64,000 bases of DNA from Acetobacter oryzifermentans (GCF_001628715.1 NZ_CP011120.1:1767501-1831500), one strand, 5' to 3'; numbered from the stretch's first letter, positions 47,087 to 56,872 are shown. A program made the numbers and translations. Notes: generated by a model not told the origin, from the sequence alone.

Positions 47087-49000
47087 TTGACAGCTAAAAC
47101 GCCCGCCTCCCCCCGCAAGACAGCAACACGTAGCCGCAAAAAAACGGCTACCCCTGCCCCTGTGAGCGCAGCAGACGCCGCAGAAGATACGGGCACGGCA
47201 ACCGAAGCTCCCGCTGAAAAAGCGGTTGCAGCCGAGGCAAAACCTGCCCCCAAAAAACGTGTTGTAAGACGCCGGAAGCCAAAAGTAGAAAAAGCTGAAG
47301 AACCAGCTCCAATCGCCCCAGAACAGGCCGAAGCAACCCTAGCAACAGAAGTTCCCGCTCCCGTAGAAGCCGCGGCTTCTGCTGTTGAGGTTGTTGAGCA
47401 AGCGCCTGAAGTTGCGCCGGAACCCCCTGCGGAAAAGCAGCCTGCTCCAAAAGCCAAAGCAGAAGAAAACGCCACTCCAGAACTGGTTCCTGCTGAAAAA
47501 ACCGCAGAAATTACCGTTGAAGCCGCAGAAGATACGGACTCCATCACATTTGCTGATCTGGAACTCTCCGAGCCTCTCCTACGTGCTATTTCGGACATGA
47601 GCTACACACACCCCACCCCCATTCAGGCTCAGGCTATTCCGGCCATTCTGATGGCGCGGGATGTTATGGGCGTTGCACAGACAGGAACGGGTAAGACTGC
47701 GTCCTTCACGCTACCCATGCTGGAGATTTTGGCGGATTCGCGGGCACGGGCCCGTATGCCGCGCTCCCTTATTCTGGAACCCACGCGTGAACTGGCGCTG
47801 CAGGTTGCAGAAAATTTTGTGAACTACGGCAAATACCTCAAGCTCAACCATGCTCTGCTGATTGGCGGAGAAAGCATGGCAGATCAGAAAGAAGTGCTGA
47901 ACCGTGGTGTGGATGTGCTGATTGCCACCCCCGGCCGCCTGCTTGATCTGTTTGAACGCGGCGGTTTGATGCTGAACCACACCGGCATTCTGGTGATTGA
48001 TGAAGCTGACCGTATGCTGGATATGGGCTTCATTCCCGATATTGAAAAAATTGTCGGGCTGTTGCCTCCTAACCGGCAAACACTGCTGTTCTCCGCCACT
48101 ATGGCGCCGACCATCCGTAAGCTGGCAGATACCTTCCTGCATTCTCCCAAAGAAATTACGGTTGCACGGCAATCTTCTGTGGCCACAACCATTACAACCG
48201 GCATTGTGGTGGTGGATGAATACAGCAAGCGGGAAACGCTCCGCCAACTGTTGAAAGACCCTGCGCTACAGAATGCTATTGTGTTCTGCAATCGTAAGCG
48301 TGATGTGGATATTTTAACCAAATCGCTCGTGAAGCATGGCTTTTCAGCCGCCGCTTTACATGGCGATTTGCCCCAGTCCGTGCGCTTTTCCACGCTGGAA
48401 AAATTCAAGAACGATGAACTGAAAGTGCTTGTGTGCTCAGACGTAGCCGCACGTGGCATTGATATTGGCGGTCTTTCGCACGTCTTCAATTTTGATCTGC
48501 CCTTCCATGCAGAAGACTATGTGCACCGAATCGGACGTACTGGCCGTGCAGGGCGTGAAGGCCACGCGTACAGCATTGCAACGCCGTATGATAAAGCGCT
48601 GGCCGAAGCTATTGAAAAGCTGACAGGCAAAGAAATTCCGCGCATGGCGCTGGATGGTGTGAAGCAGCTTGAATGGTCTGATGAAAAGCGGCCACCGGCT
48701 GGGCGCGCACGTAAACCCCACACACCACAGCGTAATCGGGAACGTGAAAATCCAGCTCCTGCAGCACGCGAACAGCAGCAGCCTGAAGCCAAACTCCAGC
48801 AGACAGCACGCCCAGAACGTCAGCCTACGCGCAATACACGCCATCAGCGGGATGAAATTCCGCCCGCTCCCGGTGGTGACGTACAGGGCTTTGGCGATAT
48901 GGTGCCAGCGTTCATGCTGCTGCCGCGCCGAAACTCTGTTAGGCCTGCCTCACCGGGCACAGATGCAACGGCTGAACGCGCCGCAGATACGCACGCCTGA
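47087..49000 (+). CDS. rhlE: DEAD-box RNA helicase with long disordered tails
   Basis: 637 residues. The helicase core (about 150-520) has the Q motif region P-T-P-I-Q-A-Q-A-I-P, motif I A-Q-T-G-T-G-K-T, motif II V-I-D-E-A-D-R-M-L-D-M-G-F, motif III S-A-T and motif VI H-R-I-G-R-T-G-R-A-G-R. The first 145 residues are Ala/Pro/Glu/Lys-rich and the last 110 are Arg/Gln/Pro-rich, both likely disordered and RNA- or partner-binding. TTG is the predicted start; no Met occurs in the N-terminal extension until the core. RhlE type is most likely; the exact subfamily is uncertain. Confidence 0.88.
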   Translation: MTAKTPASPRKTATRSRKKTATPAPVSAADAAEDTGTATEAPAEKAVAAEAKPAPKKRVVRRRKPKVEKAEEPAPIAPEQAEATLATEVPAPVEAAASAVEVVEQAPEVAPEPPAEKQPAPKAKAEENATPELVPAEKTAEITVEAAEDTDSITFADLELSEPLLRAISDMSYTHPTPIQAQAIPAILMARDVMGVAQTGTGKTASFTLPMLEILADSRARARMPRSLILEPTRELALQVAENFVNYGKYLKLNHALLIGGESMADQKEVLNRGVDVLIATPGRLLDLFERGGLMLNHTGILVIDEADRMLDMGFIPDIEKIVGLLPPNRQTLLFSATMAPTIRKLADTFLHSPKEITVARQSSVATTITTGIVVVDEYSKRETLRQLLKDPALQNAIVFCNRKRDVDILTKSLVKHGFSAAALHGDLPQSVRFSTLEKFKNDELKVLVCSDVAARGIDIGGLSHVFNFDLPFHAEDYVHRIGRTGRAGREGHAYSIATPYDKALAEAIEKLTGKEIPRMALDGVKQLEWSDEKRPPAGRARKPHTPQRNRERENPAPAAREQQQPEAKLQQTARPERQPTRNTRHQRDEIPPAPGGDVQGFGDMVPAFMLLPRRNSVRPASPGTDATAERAADTHA

Positions 49001-49009
49001 ACATAATCT

Positions 49010-50308
49010 GTGACTGAAACTTACGATACGGATGTTCTCTATCTGGCAACGCAGGGCGATGGTGCCGTGCGTACGCCAAATGGTTCTGTAGTTTACGTTC
49101 CGGAAACTCTTGCTGGTGAGCATGTGCGTCTGAATAAAAATTCAGATGGCAAGTGGCAGCTTGTTGAAGTTCTTCAACCTTCACCAGACCGGCAAATACC
49201 GCCCTGCTCCTTGTTTGAACACTGCGGTGGCTGCACGCTCCAACATGTAAAGCCTGCTGCTATTTTGCAGTGGAAAATGGCTACTGTTCAACACGCTTTA
49301 CAAAAGGCTGGGTTTAACAACCTTCCGGCATTTTCTGCCGAGCAGGTGCAGCCATACTCTCGCCGTAGAGCAGATCTGGCAGTAAGGCGTCAGCCTGATG
49401 GCATCATCATTGGGCTTCATGCGCGCAATAGCCACGCCGTTACAGACCTTACCACCTGCGTTGTGTTGCACCCCGACATTCTAGCGGCCCTACCCGCTTT
49501 TCGGGCCACACTCCGCAGCTTGAATGCCATTCGGCGTGAAGCCAATTTACATATCAATCTGCTGGATTCTGGGCTGGATGTTCTGTTGCAAACAGATGGG
49601 CCGCTAACTGCACCAGACCGCGTGCGTTTGGCGCAACTGGCTACAGAGCAGCGCATTCCGCGTATCAGTTGGCAGTTGATTAAAGATACAGGTCAGCCAG
49701 AAGTCGCGGCACAATCAGGCTCTGTTGTTCAGACAATTGCTTCTCACCAAATTACACCGCCACCTGGCACTTTTTTGCAGGCAACAGGTGAAAGTGAGAA
49801 ATATATTCAGGATGCCGTTGTAAAAAGCCTGCCCGCCAAGCTGAACCGCCGTGATATTATTACCGAGCTTTATGCTGGTTGTGGCACTCTTACGTTTTCA
49901 TTGGCAGAACGTGCCCGCGTAAACGCTTACGAAGGCTATGCACCCGCTTTGGAAGCCCTGAAGAAAGCGACAGGCGGCACACGAATCAGCACATTCTGTC
50001 GGGACCTAAACCATCAGCCGGTTTTGGCTAAGGAAATAGCAGCTTCCGCTGTAGTTGTGCTGGACCCCCCGCACGCAGGGGCAAAGTTGCAAATGCGCCA
50101 GATTGCTCAAGGGTTACCCACCCACATTATTTATGTAAGCTGTAACCCCGCCGCCTTGGCGCAGGATGCAAACCTGCTGGCCAAAGCTGGATATACGGTG
50201 GAAAATGTAACTGTAATTGACCAGTTTTTATGGTCTGCAGAAATTGAAGCCATTTGTAGCTTCAAACGTGAAAACTCTCGCCGCAGCCGCAACGGCCTTT
50301 CTCGTTAG
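49010..50308 (+). CDS. RNA (uracil-5)-methyltransferase, RlmD/TrmA family
   Basis: 432 residues with a GTG start nine bases after the helicase stop. An N-terminal TRAM-like region is followed by the iron-sulfur motif C-x5-C-x2-C (P-C-S-L-F-E-H-C-G-G-C) with a distant fourth Cys in T-T-C-V-V. The SAM domain has E-L-Y-A-G-C-G-T-L-T-F and D-P-P-H-A-G; the catalytic Cys is in Y-V-S-C-N-P-A-A-L-A. It makes m5U in 23S rRNA or tRNA. Its last 47 bases overlap the sufA-like gene on the other strand. Confidence 0.88.
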   Translation: MTETYDTDVLYLATQGDGAVRTPNGSVVYVPETLAGEHVRLNKNSDGKWQLVEVLQPSPDRQIPPCSLFEHCGGCTLQHVKPAAILQWKMATVQHALQKAGFNNLPAFSAEQVQPYSRRRADLAVRRQPDGIIIGLHARNSHAVTDLTTCVVLHPDILAALPAFRATLRSLNAIRREANLHINLLDSGLDVLLQTDGPLTAPDRVRLAQLATEQRIPRISWQLIKDTGQPEVAAQSGSVVQTIASHQITPPPGTFLQATGESEKYIQDAVVKSLPAKLNRRDIITELYAGCGTLTFSLAERARVNAYEGYAPALEALKKATGGTRISTFCRDLNHQPVLAKEIAASAVVVLDPPHAGAKLQMRQIAQGLPTHIIYVSCNPAALAQDANLLAKAGYTVENVTVIDQFLWSAEIEAICSFKRENSRRSRNGLSR

Positions 50309-50630
50309 GGTTGGAAAACACAAACCCGGCCTCCAGATCACCTTCCTGATAATCCATTTCAGAACCAATCAGGTAAAGCGTAGCTTTGCGATCTACCAGC
50401 AAGGTTATGCCGTGATCTTTTACCACTTCATCACTCTCACCTGCTGTATCCACAAACTGCATGTCATATGCTTTGCCGGAGCAGCCTTTGGTGCTTACAG
50501 AAATACGCAGCAACTGGCCCGCATGTGCCGTGGCATATAAATGCTGCAACCGATCTGCCGCAGCTTGAGACACCCGCATAAGAGGAGGAAGTTCCCGCTT
50601 TGTGGGAGCAACAGCCGTTTTCTGAGACAT
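50262..50630 (-). CDS. sufA: A-type iron-sulfur carrier (SufA/HesB family)
   Basis: 122 residues. The three cluster-ligand cysteines are Cys50 (K-G-C-S-G-K-A-Y) and Cys114 and Cys116 (G-R-C-G-C-G-E-S-F). It receives clusters from the SufBCD scaffold and passes them to target proteins. It is the last gene of the suf array. A proline/basic N-terminal extension of about 18 residues precedes the core. Its 3' end overlaps the methyltransferase gene. Confidence 0.92.
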   Translation of the reverse strand: MSQKTAVAPTKRELPPLMRVSQAAADRLQHLYATAHAGQLLRISVSTKGCSGKAYDMQFVDTAGESDEVVKDHGITLLVDRKATLYLIGSEMDYQEGDLEAGFVFSNPNEKGRCGCGESFHV

Positions 50631-50655
50631 TTTATACCCTCACCTTGTTTTCGGT

Positions 50656-51144
50656 TCAGAACATGTTCAGCGCGAGACGGGCTTCATCACTCATACGCGA
50701 CATATCCCACGGTGGATCCCATACCACTTCCACTTCAGCGGATTTTACGCCCGGCACTTTTTCCACTGCTTCTTTCACCTGTACAGGCAGCTCCTGCGCA
50801 CTGGGGCAGTTGGGGGCTGTTAGTGTCATTTCAATACGCACGCGGCCATCATCATACAGGTCGATTGCGTAAATCAGGCCAAGTTCATAGATGTTCACCG
50901 GAATTTCCGGGTCATGCACTGTGGCAATCGCCTCAATAACCGCATCTTCCGAAACTGCACCGGCAGACTGCGGTTTAGCGGGCTGTTCTGCCCCCTCATC
51001 CGGTGTCCAGCTTTCTACTTTTCCGGCTTCATTTCCGGCAGGTGCATGATCAGCATGCAGCACATCGGCAGAAGCCTCTGCTGTTTTAGCTTCCTTTTCT
51101 ACTCCTGGTAGAACGGGAGCATGCACGTCTTCAGACGTCGGCAT
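50656..51144 (-). CDS. sufT: SufT-type DUF59/MIP18-like Fe-S maturation factor
   Basis: 162 residues. The C-terminal 100 form a MIP18/DUF59 domain with the motif T-V-H-D-P-E-I-P-V-N-I-Y-E-L-G-L-I-Y and the conserved Cys in L-T-A-P-N-C-P-S-A. The first 60 residues are an acidic, low-complexity extension. SufT assists maturation of Fe-S proteins, mainly under high demand. Its start overlaps the end of sufU by 14 bases, so the two are co-translated. Confidence 0.9.
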   Translation of the reverse strand: MPTSEDVHAPVLPGVEKEAKTAEASADVLHADHAPAGNEAGKVESWTPDEGAEQPAKPQSAGAVSEDAVIEAIATVHDPEIPVNIYELGLIYAIDLYDDGRVRIEMTLTAPNCPSAQELPVQVKEAVEKVPGVKSAEVEVVWDPPWDMSRMSDEARLALNMF

Positions 51145-51583
51145 GAGAAAGCGCCTCCTTTAACGCAATCCAAGGCAGTTCGGCACATCGTATCCGTGCC
51201 TTGTGAGACCGCAGAGGCTGGAAAACCTCTAACGGCCCTAATGAAGTATCCGCCGGTGCGGCAGGGGAACTTTGCCCCACCAGCATGGCAGAAAACCGAC
51301 CAGATAGGCTGACAGCTTGCGCAACATCCAAACCAGAAACCTGCTGCGCCATTAAATCAGCCGCTGCTGCACAAATGGCGCATCCACGTGTGGTGTGACG
51401 CACACTTTGGATATGGGTTGCATCCAGTGCGATATCCACCCGTGTTTTATCCCCACACATGGGGTTTTTGCCTTCGCCCTGCACTGAAGGTGCTTCCAGC
51501 TTGCCCGCATATTGCGGAGCACGCGCGCGCTCTACAATCACGCGGTCATACAGGGCATCAGAATCTGGCACGGTTTGTGTCAC
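51131..51583 (-). CDS. sufU: SufU-type sulfur-transfer/zinc protein
   Basis: 150 residues from a GTG at 51583 that overlaps the sufS stop (GTGA); a longer in-frame reading would lie within sufS. It is an IscU-like protein with Cys43 in M-C-G-D, Cys68 in G-C-A-I-C and Cys133 in I-R-C-A-E, plus Asp45. This spacing is that of SufU, which accepts sulfur from SufS through a zinc site. SufS and SufU being adjacent fits this. SufE, its usual Gram-negative counterpart, is not seen in the window. Confidence 0.88.
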   Translation of the reverse strand: MTQTVPDSDALYDRVIVERARAPQYAGKLEAPSVQGEGKNPMCGDKTRVDIALDATHIQSVRHTTRGCAICAAAADLMAQQVSGLDVAQAVSLSGRFSAMLVGQSSPAAPADTSLGPLEVFQPLRSHKARIRCAELPWIALKEALSHADV

Positions 51584-52827
51584 ACAAAAAATTCCCGGAT
51601 ACGCACCAACGTATCGGCAAGCGCGTCTATTTCTTCCTGCATGGTATAAATACCAAAGCTGGCACGTGCTGTGGCCGTTAGCCCCAAGCGACGCATAAGC
51701 GGCTCTGCACAATGGTGGCCCGCACGTACGGCAATACCGTTGCGATCCAGCAACGTAGCAATATCATGCGGGTGCACATCTGCCATGGTAAAGGAAATAA
51801 CGCCTCCACGCTCTTTAGGCTGCCCAACAATGTTCAGCCCCGGAACAGTGCTCAGACGCCCCAACGCGTAGCTGGTTAAAGCCTGTTCATGCGCTGCAAT
51901 GGCATCAAAACCAAACTTTTCCACCCAAGCAATTGCAGCACCAAGGCCTATGGCTTCAACAATCGCAGGCGTGCCCGCTTCAAACTTATGTGGAACATTC
52001 GCCCATGTGGATTTTTCAAATGTTACGGTGGAGATCATGTCCCCCCCGCCCATAAATGGCGGCATATCTTCCAGTAGCGCACGCCGCGCCCACAAAACAC
52101 CAATGCCGGTTGGGCCATATAGCTTATGCCCGGTAAAGGTATAAAAATCTGCTCCCAAAGCCTGTACATCTGTGCGGTGGTGCACCACGGCCTGGCTGCC
52201 ATCAAACAGCACCAGCGCACCGGCTGCATGCGCCATATCAGCAATCTGGCGCGCTGGTGTAATGGTGCCCAGCACGTTGGACATATGGGTAATAGCAACA
52301 AGTGCTACTTTGCCATCAGACAAAAGCTGGCCGAACGCATCCATATCCAGATCACCAGCATCGGTAATCGGGGCTATGCGCAATTCAATGCCCATACGGT
52401 CACGCAGCATCTGCCACGGCACTAGGTTGGCATGGTGTTCCATTTCGGAAATAACCACAGCCTGCCCCGGCGTAAGCAGAGAACCAAAGGAATACGCAAC
52501 CAGATTAATAGCTTCTGTGCTGTTACGGGTAAAAACAATTTCTTCCCGCGAAGGTGCGTTGAGAAAGCCCGCAACCTGATCTCTAACAGCTTCATAAGCC
52601 TCGGTTGCACGTTCACTCAGCCAATACAGGCCACGGTGAATGTTGGCATACTGATGGTGCATGGTGTGCACCATAGCATTGATAACGGCATCCGGCTTTT
52701 GGGCCGAAGCGGCGCTATCCAGAAACACTAACGGGCGATCGTGCACTTTTTCCGACAGAATAGGAAACTGCTTACGAATAGCAGCCAGATCCAGCCCGGA
52801 TGTGTCTGTAATAGAAGGATGAGACAT
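51580..52827 (-). CDS. sufS: cysteine desulfurase SufS
   Basis: 415 residues of the class V aminotransferase fold. The PLP Schiff-base Lys is in F-T-G-H-K-L-Y-G-P-T and the catalytic Cys in R-A-G-H-H-C-A-E-P-L-M, which together with the short loop mark the type II (SufS) group. It removes sulfur from cysteine for cluster building. The start overlaps the sufD stop (TAATG). Confidence 0.96.
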   Translation of the reverse strand: MSHPSITDTSGLDLAAIRKQFPILSEKVHDRPLVFLDSAASAQKPDAVINAMVHTMHHQYANIHRGLYWLSERATEAYEAVRDQVAGFLNAPSREEIVFTRNSTEAINLVAYSFGSLLTPGQAVVISEMEHHANLVPWQMLRDRMGIELRIAPITDAGDLDMDAFGQLLSDGKVALVAITHMSNVLGTITPARQIADMAHAAGALVLFDGSQAVVHHRTDVQALGADFYTFTGHKLYGPTGIGVLWARRALLEDMPPFMGGGDMISTVTFEKSTWANVPHKFEAGTPAIVEAIGLGAAIAWVEKFGFDAIAAHEQALTSYALGRLSTVPGLNIVGQPKERGGVISFTMADVHPHDIATLLDRNGIAVRAGHHCAEPLMRRLGLTATARASFGIYTMQEEIDALADTLVRIREFFV

Positions 52828-54110
52828 TACGCGGCCTTCCTTTCAGCAGAAAAACGGATTGCCAGCATGGCGCGGCAGTATTCCTGCGCCGTTTCATCTT
52901 CAATGAGGGAAAGTGCTTCATCCAGAAACGCTGCAATCAGGATCTGGCGGGCCTGTGCCTCTGGCACACCACGGCTACGCATATAAAACAGTTGGTCATC
53001 ATCCAGCGCCCCCACAGTTGCCCCGTGGCTGCAACGCACATCATCCGCATAGATTTCAAGCTCAGGCTTTGCGTCAATTTCTGCGTTTTCAGAAAGCAGC
53101 AATGCCTGATTCATCTGGTAGCCATCGGTTTTCTGGGCAACCTGTTCAACCAGCACCTTGCCTTGGAAAACACCCCGCGCGTGGCCATCCAGCACATTCC
53201 GAACAGTCTGGCGGGAAGTGCAGTCCGAAGCTGCATGGGTGATAACGCTCGTGATATCCCCCACCTGATGTTCTGCAAGATTTTGCGCACCATTTACATG
53301 CAACTGAGCATGTGGTGCCTTCAACCGTGCATGCACTTCATGCCGAGACAACAAGCCACCCAAACCAAGGGCAAAGCTATTGTAAACGCCATGCCCAGCA
53401 ACCTGCACATAGGTTGTGGCCAACACTATGGCTTGCAGTCCTTCTGTCTGCAACGTGGTATGATAAAGTTTGGCTCTTTCTCCCACCGTTACTTCCATAA
53501 CCGGATTATGGAAATACTGCCCAACACCTGCGCTGAGTGACAGCAAGGAAAGATGCGCACCTTCTTCCAACACCACGCTATGGCGTGGGTGGAAAGAGAT
53601 TGCGGTATCGCCCGCTACACCCAGAGAAATCAGAAGCACGCGCCCTGCATCTGCACCCTTGGCAACGTGCAATGTGGCACCGTCTTCCACCAAAGCCGTG
53701 TTCAGCGCCACAAGAGGATCTCTATCCGGGCTGGCCTGCACATCTGATGCCAGATTGTTCTGGCTAAAAAAGGAAACATCCACACCTTCTGGCAGAAGGC
53801 TGAGATCTTTCACAAATCGGCCATTTACAAACACAATGCGTGGCACAGACTGCACCGTATCATGCTTGCTAAGCAGGTTATCCAACAGGCTTTTTGCCTG
53901 CGCTGCATCATATTGCGCTGGTGGGGCCTGAAATTCCTGCGCGGCTAATGGGCGCAGGCTGGTATATTTCCACGCCTCTATATGCCTGTCTGGCAAGCCG
54001 GTTCTGAGCAGTGCGCCAATGGCTGCTTGCTGCTCTACCCCTTCAACATCGTTCAGGCGTTGCGCGAACGAAGATAGAGGGCCGCTCATATCTTTGCTGA
54101 TCGCGTTCAC
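52827..54110 (-). CDS. sufD: Fe-S scaffold component SufD
   Basis: 427 residues of the SufB/SufD beta-helix family. The start is GTG at 54110, overlapping the sufC stop (GTGA). The C-terminal region carries the conserved C-S-H-G-A-T-V-G and Y-M-R-S-R-G motifs. It forms the SufBC2D complex that assembles clusters with SufC ATP hydrolysis; SufD helps iron entry. Confidence 0.95.
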   Translation of the reverse strand: MNAISKDMSGPLSSFAQRLNDVEGVEQQAAIGALLRTGLPDRHIEAWKYTSLRPLAAQEFQAPPAQYDAAQAKSLLDNLLSKHDTVQSVPRIVFVNGRFVKDLSLLPEGVDVSFFSQNNLASDVQASPDRDPLVALNTALVEDGATLHVAKGADAGRVLLISLGVAGDTAISFHPRHSVVLEEGAHLSLLSLSAGVGQYFHNPVMEVTVGERAKLYHTTLQTEGLQAIVLATTYVQVAGHGVYNSFALGLGGLLSRHEVHARLKAPHAQLHVNGAQNLAEHQVGDITSVITHAASDCTSRQTVRNVLDGHARGVFQGKVLVEQVAQKTDGYQMNQALLLSENAEIDAKPELEIYADDVRCSHGATVGALDDDQLFYMRSRGVPEAQARQILIAAFLDEALSLIEDETAQEYCRAMLAIRFSAERKAA

Positions 54111-54877
54111 GCCGCCTCCGTCAGAAACTTGGTGTAGCCTTCCTGATCAATTCTCTTGGCCAGTTCTGGCCCACCAGAAAGAATAATCCGGCCTTTGGCC
54201 ATAACGTGAATGCGGTCTGGCACCAGATAGTCCAGCAGCTTTTGGTGATGCGTAATAACCAGTGCAGAGAAATCTGGTGAGCGCAAACGGTTCACCCCTT
54301 CCGCCACAATACGCAGGGCATCCACATCCAGCCCACTATCGGTTTCATCCAGAATGGCGAAAGAAGGCTGAAGAAGTGTCATCTGCAACACTTCATTGCG
54401 CTTTTTTTCACCACCAGAGAACCCAACGTTGACGTTACGCTTGAGCATATCCGGCGCCATGGAGAGAGACTTGGCAGCCTCACGCGCCATTTTCAGAAAT
54501 GCAACGGCATCCAGTTCTTCCAACCCACGGGCACGGCGCACAGCATTTACCGCCGTGCGCAGGAAATTGGCGTTATTCACACCCGGCAATTCAATAGGAG
54601 ACTGGAACGCCAGAAACAGGCCCGCAGCAGCACGTTCTTCCGGCTCCATAGCCAGCAGATCCTGCCCCTTGAAGGTAACAGATCCAGCCGTAACCTCGTA
54701 ATCCTCACGCCCGGCCAGAACATAGGAAAGGGTAGATTTACCACACCCGTTCGGCCCCATAATGGCATGCACTTCACCCGGCGGAATGGTGAGATCCACA
54801 CCACGGAGAATCTGCTTTTCCTGCCCATCGGCATCAATCCGGGCGCACAGACCGGAAATTTCCAAAAACTGGCTCAT
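54107..54877 (-). CDS. sufC: Fe-S assembly ATPase SufC
   Basis: 256 residues of the ABC ATPase fold. Walker A G-P-N-G-C-G-K-S-T, signature F-S-G-G-E-K-K-R-N-E and Walker B-like F-A-I-L-D-E-T-D-S-G-L-D are all as in SufC, including the salt-bridge E-T-D-S-G-L-D. It binds SufB and SufD and drives the conformational change of the scaffold. Thirteen bases separate it from sufB. Confidence 0.97.
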   Translation of the reverse strand: MSQFLEISGLCARIDADGQEKQILRGVDLTIPPGEVHAIMGPNGCGKSTLSYVLAGREDYEVTAGSVTFKGQDLLAMEPEERAAAGLFLAFQSPIELPGVNNANFLRTAVNAVRRARGLEELDAVAFLKMAREAAKSLSMAPDMLKRNVNVGFSGGEKKRNEVLQMTLLQPSFAILDETDSGLDVDALRIVAEGVNRLRSPDFSALVITHHQKLLDYLVPDRIHVMAKGRIILSGGPELAKRIDQEGYTKFLTEAA

Positions 54878-54890
54878 GTTCTGTACTCCC

Positions 54891-56381
54891 TTAGCCTACG
54901 CTGCCTTCAAGGCTGATCTGCAACAGTTTCTGTGCTTCCACAGCAAATTCCATGGGCAGTTCCTTAAGAACATCCCGGCAGAAACCATTTACAATCAACC
55001 CAACCGCATCTTCTTCAGATAGGCCGCGCTGGCGACAATAAAAAAGCTGATCTTCTGAAATCTTGGATGTTGTGGCTTCGTGCTCAATACGCGCTGCCAT
55101 GTTCCGGCTTTCGATATACGGCACAGTATGCGCGCCGCATTCATCACCAATCAGCAGGCTATCACACTGGGTGAAGTTACGTGCGCCAGAAGCCTTGGGC
55201 TGCACACGCACCAGACCGCGATATGTGCTGTCTGAGCGCCCTGCGCTGATAGTTTTCGCAATGATGGTGGAGCGGGTATTGCGCCCGATATGAATCATCT
55301 TCGTGCCTGTATCTGCCTGCTGGCAGTTGTTGGTAACAGCCACGGAATAGAATTCACCCACAGATCCATCACCTTGCAAAATGCAGGATGGATACTTCCA
55401 TGTAATGGCAGAACCTGTTTCCACCTGTGTCCATGAAATTTTGGAGCGAGCCCCACGGCACGCGCCACGCTTGGTCACAAAGTTGTAGATACCGCCGCGC
55501 CCTTCGGAATCACCGGGGTACCAGTTCTGCACCGTGGAATATTTGATGGAAGAATCTTCCATCGCCACCAGCTCCACCACTGCCGCATGTAGCTGATTTT
55601 CATCCCGCATAGGGGCTGTGCAACCTTCCAGATAGGAAACGGAAGCACCATCCTCCACCACAATCAGGGTGCGCTCAAACTGCCCTGTATTGCGCGCATT
55701 GATACGGAAGTAGGTGGAAAGCTCCATCGGGCAACGCACCCCTTTGGGCACGTACACAAAAGAGCCATCGGTAAATACCGCGGAGTTAAGGGCGGCATAG
55801 AAATTATCTGCCACCGGCACTACGCTGCCCAGATATTTACGCACCAGTTCTGGATGTTCCTGCACGGCCTCAGAAATAGGGCAGAAGATCACCCCTGCTT
55901 CTTCCAAGGTTTTACGGAAAGTGGTGACAACGGAAACACTGTCAAACACCGCATCTACAGCAACAGGTGGACGCGCCGTTTCACCTTCGGGCAATTCCAC
56001 ACCTGCCAGCATAGCCTGCTCATGTAGGGGAATACCCAGTTTTTCGTAGGTTCTCAGAAGTTCCGGATCAACCTCATCCAGAGATTTCGGGCCTTCTTTC
56101 TTGCGCGGAGCGGCATAGTAATGCGCATCCTGATAATCAATCGGCGGGTAAGAAACCTTGGCCCACGTAGGCTCCTGCATGGACTGCCATTTGCGGAATG
56201 CCGTCAGGCGCCATTCCAGAAGCCATTCTGGTTCGTTCTTACGCGCAGAAATCAGGCGGACGATGTCCTCATTCAACCCTTTTGGGGCGAGATCCATCTG
56301 AATATCTGTTTCAAAGCCCCACTTGTAAGTGGACTGGCCGAGCTTTTCGACCGCTTCGCGGGTTTCAGTAACTGCCGGCAT
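54891..56381 (-). CDS. sufB: Fe-S scaffold protein SufB
   Basis: 496 residues. Conserved SufB elements are seen: [30 protein letters not shown], and the C-terminal [16 protein letters not shown]. It is the main scaffold on which nascent [4Fe-4S] or [2Fe-2S] clusters form. It starts three bases after the regulator gene, which places the regulator in the operon it should control. Confidence 0.97.
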   Translation of the reverse strand: MPAVTETREAVEKLGQSTYKWGFETDIQMDLAPKGLNEDIVRLISARKNEPEWLLEWRLTAFRKWQSMQEPTWAKVSYPPIDYQDAHYYAAPRKKEGPKSLDEVDPELLRTYEKLGIPLHEQAMLAGVELPEGETARPPVAVDAVFDSVSVVTTFRKTLEEAGVIFCPISEAVQEHPELVRKYLGSVVPVADNFYAALNSAVFTDGSFVYVPKGVRCPMELSTYFRINARNTGQFERTLIVVEDGASVSYLEGCTAPMRDENQLHAAVVELVAMEDSSIKYSTVQNWYPGDSEGRGGIYNFVTKRGACRGARSKISWTQVETGSAITWKYPSCILQGDGSVGEFYSVAVTNNCQQADTGTKMIHIGRNTRSTIIAKTISAGRSDSTYRGLVRVQPKASGARNFTQCDSLLIGDECGAHTVPYIESRNMAARIEHEATTSKISEDQLFYCRQRGLSEEDAVGLIVNGFCRDVLKELPMEFAVEAQKLLQISLEGSVG

Positions 56382-56384
56382 GGT

Positions 56385-56849
56385 TCAGATCCCCTCACGT
56401 GGCATAGCAGCGCTGGGCTGCGTATTGGATCGTGGCATGTTTGAAAAACACGATGCCTTGCTGCGCATGCTTTCCAAGGAAATGCCCTCCAACGTGGTTC
56501 GTATGGCCTGATTAATGGTATCCCAACTGCCACACAGACCGCACGACACGCCGGTATCACACTCTCCGCCATCTACACAGGCTGTGAGCGCAATCTTGCC
56601 ATCTACGGCTGTAATAACACTGGCAACAGAAATATCTGCCAAATGTCTGGCAAGGCGGTATCCGCCCTTTGCCCCACGCTGGGAAAGCACAAACCCATGC
56701 GCAGACAGCACCTTAAGCACCTTGGCCACTGTTGGCTCTGGCACCCCTGTAATAGCTGCAAGTGTTGGAGACGTTACAACGCCTTCCTGCTCACCCAGTT
56801 TTACCAAGATGACGATTGCATAATCCGCCAGGCGGGAAAGTTTCAGCAT
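56385..56849 (-). CDS. iscR: Rrf2/IscR-type regulator of the suf operon
   Basis: 154 residues from the ATG at 56849. A winged helix-turn-helix (L-S-R-L-A-D-Y-A ... P-E-P-T-V-A-K-V-L) is followed by cysteines at 91, 97 and 103, the spacing of the IscR [2Fe-2S] site, with a fourth Cys at 106 where IscR has His. It should sense cluster supply and control sufBCDSUTA. A tail of about 45 residues after the Cys region is longer than in IscR. Confidence 0.9.
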   Translation of the reverse strand: MLKLSRLADYAIVILVKLGEQEGVVTSPTLAAITGVPEPTVAKVLKVLSAHGFVLSQRGAKGGYRLARHLADISVASVITAVDGKIALTACVDGGECDTGVSCGLCGSWDTINQAIRTTLEGISLESMRSKASCFSNMPRSNTQPSAAMPREGI

Positions 56850-56872
56850 TATCTGCCCTTGACCCAATTAAA

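Noticed and set aside
47068-47598. Ser/Ala/Gly-rich 176-codon frame opposite the helicase N-terminus
   Set aside because: It is the mirror of the Ala/Pro/Glu low-complexity region and appears only because of that composition.
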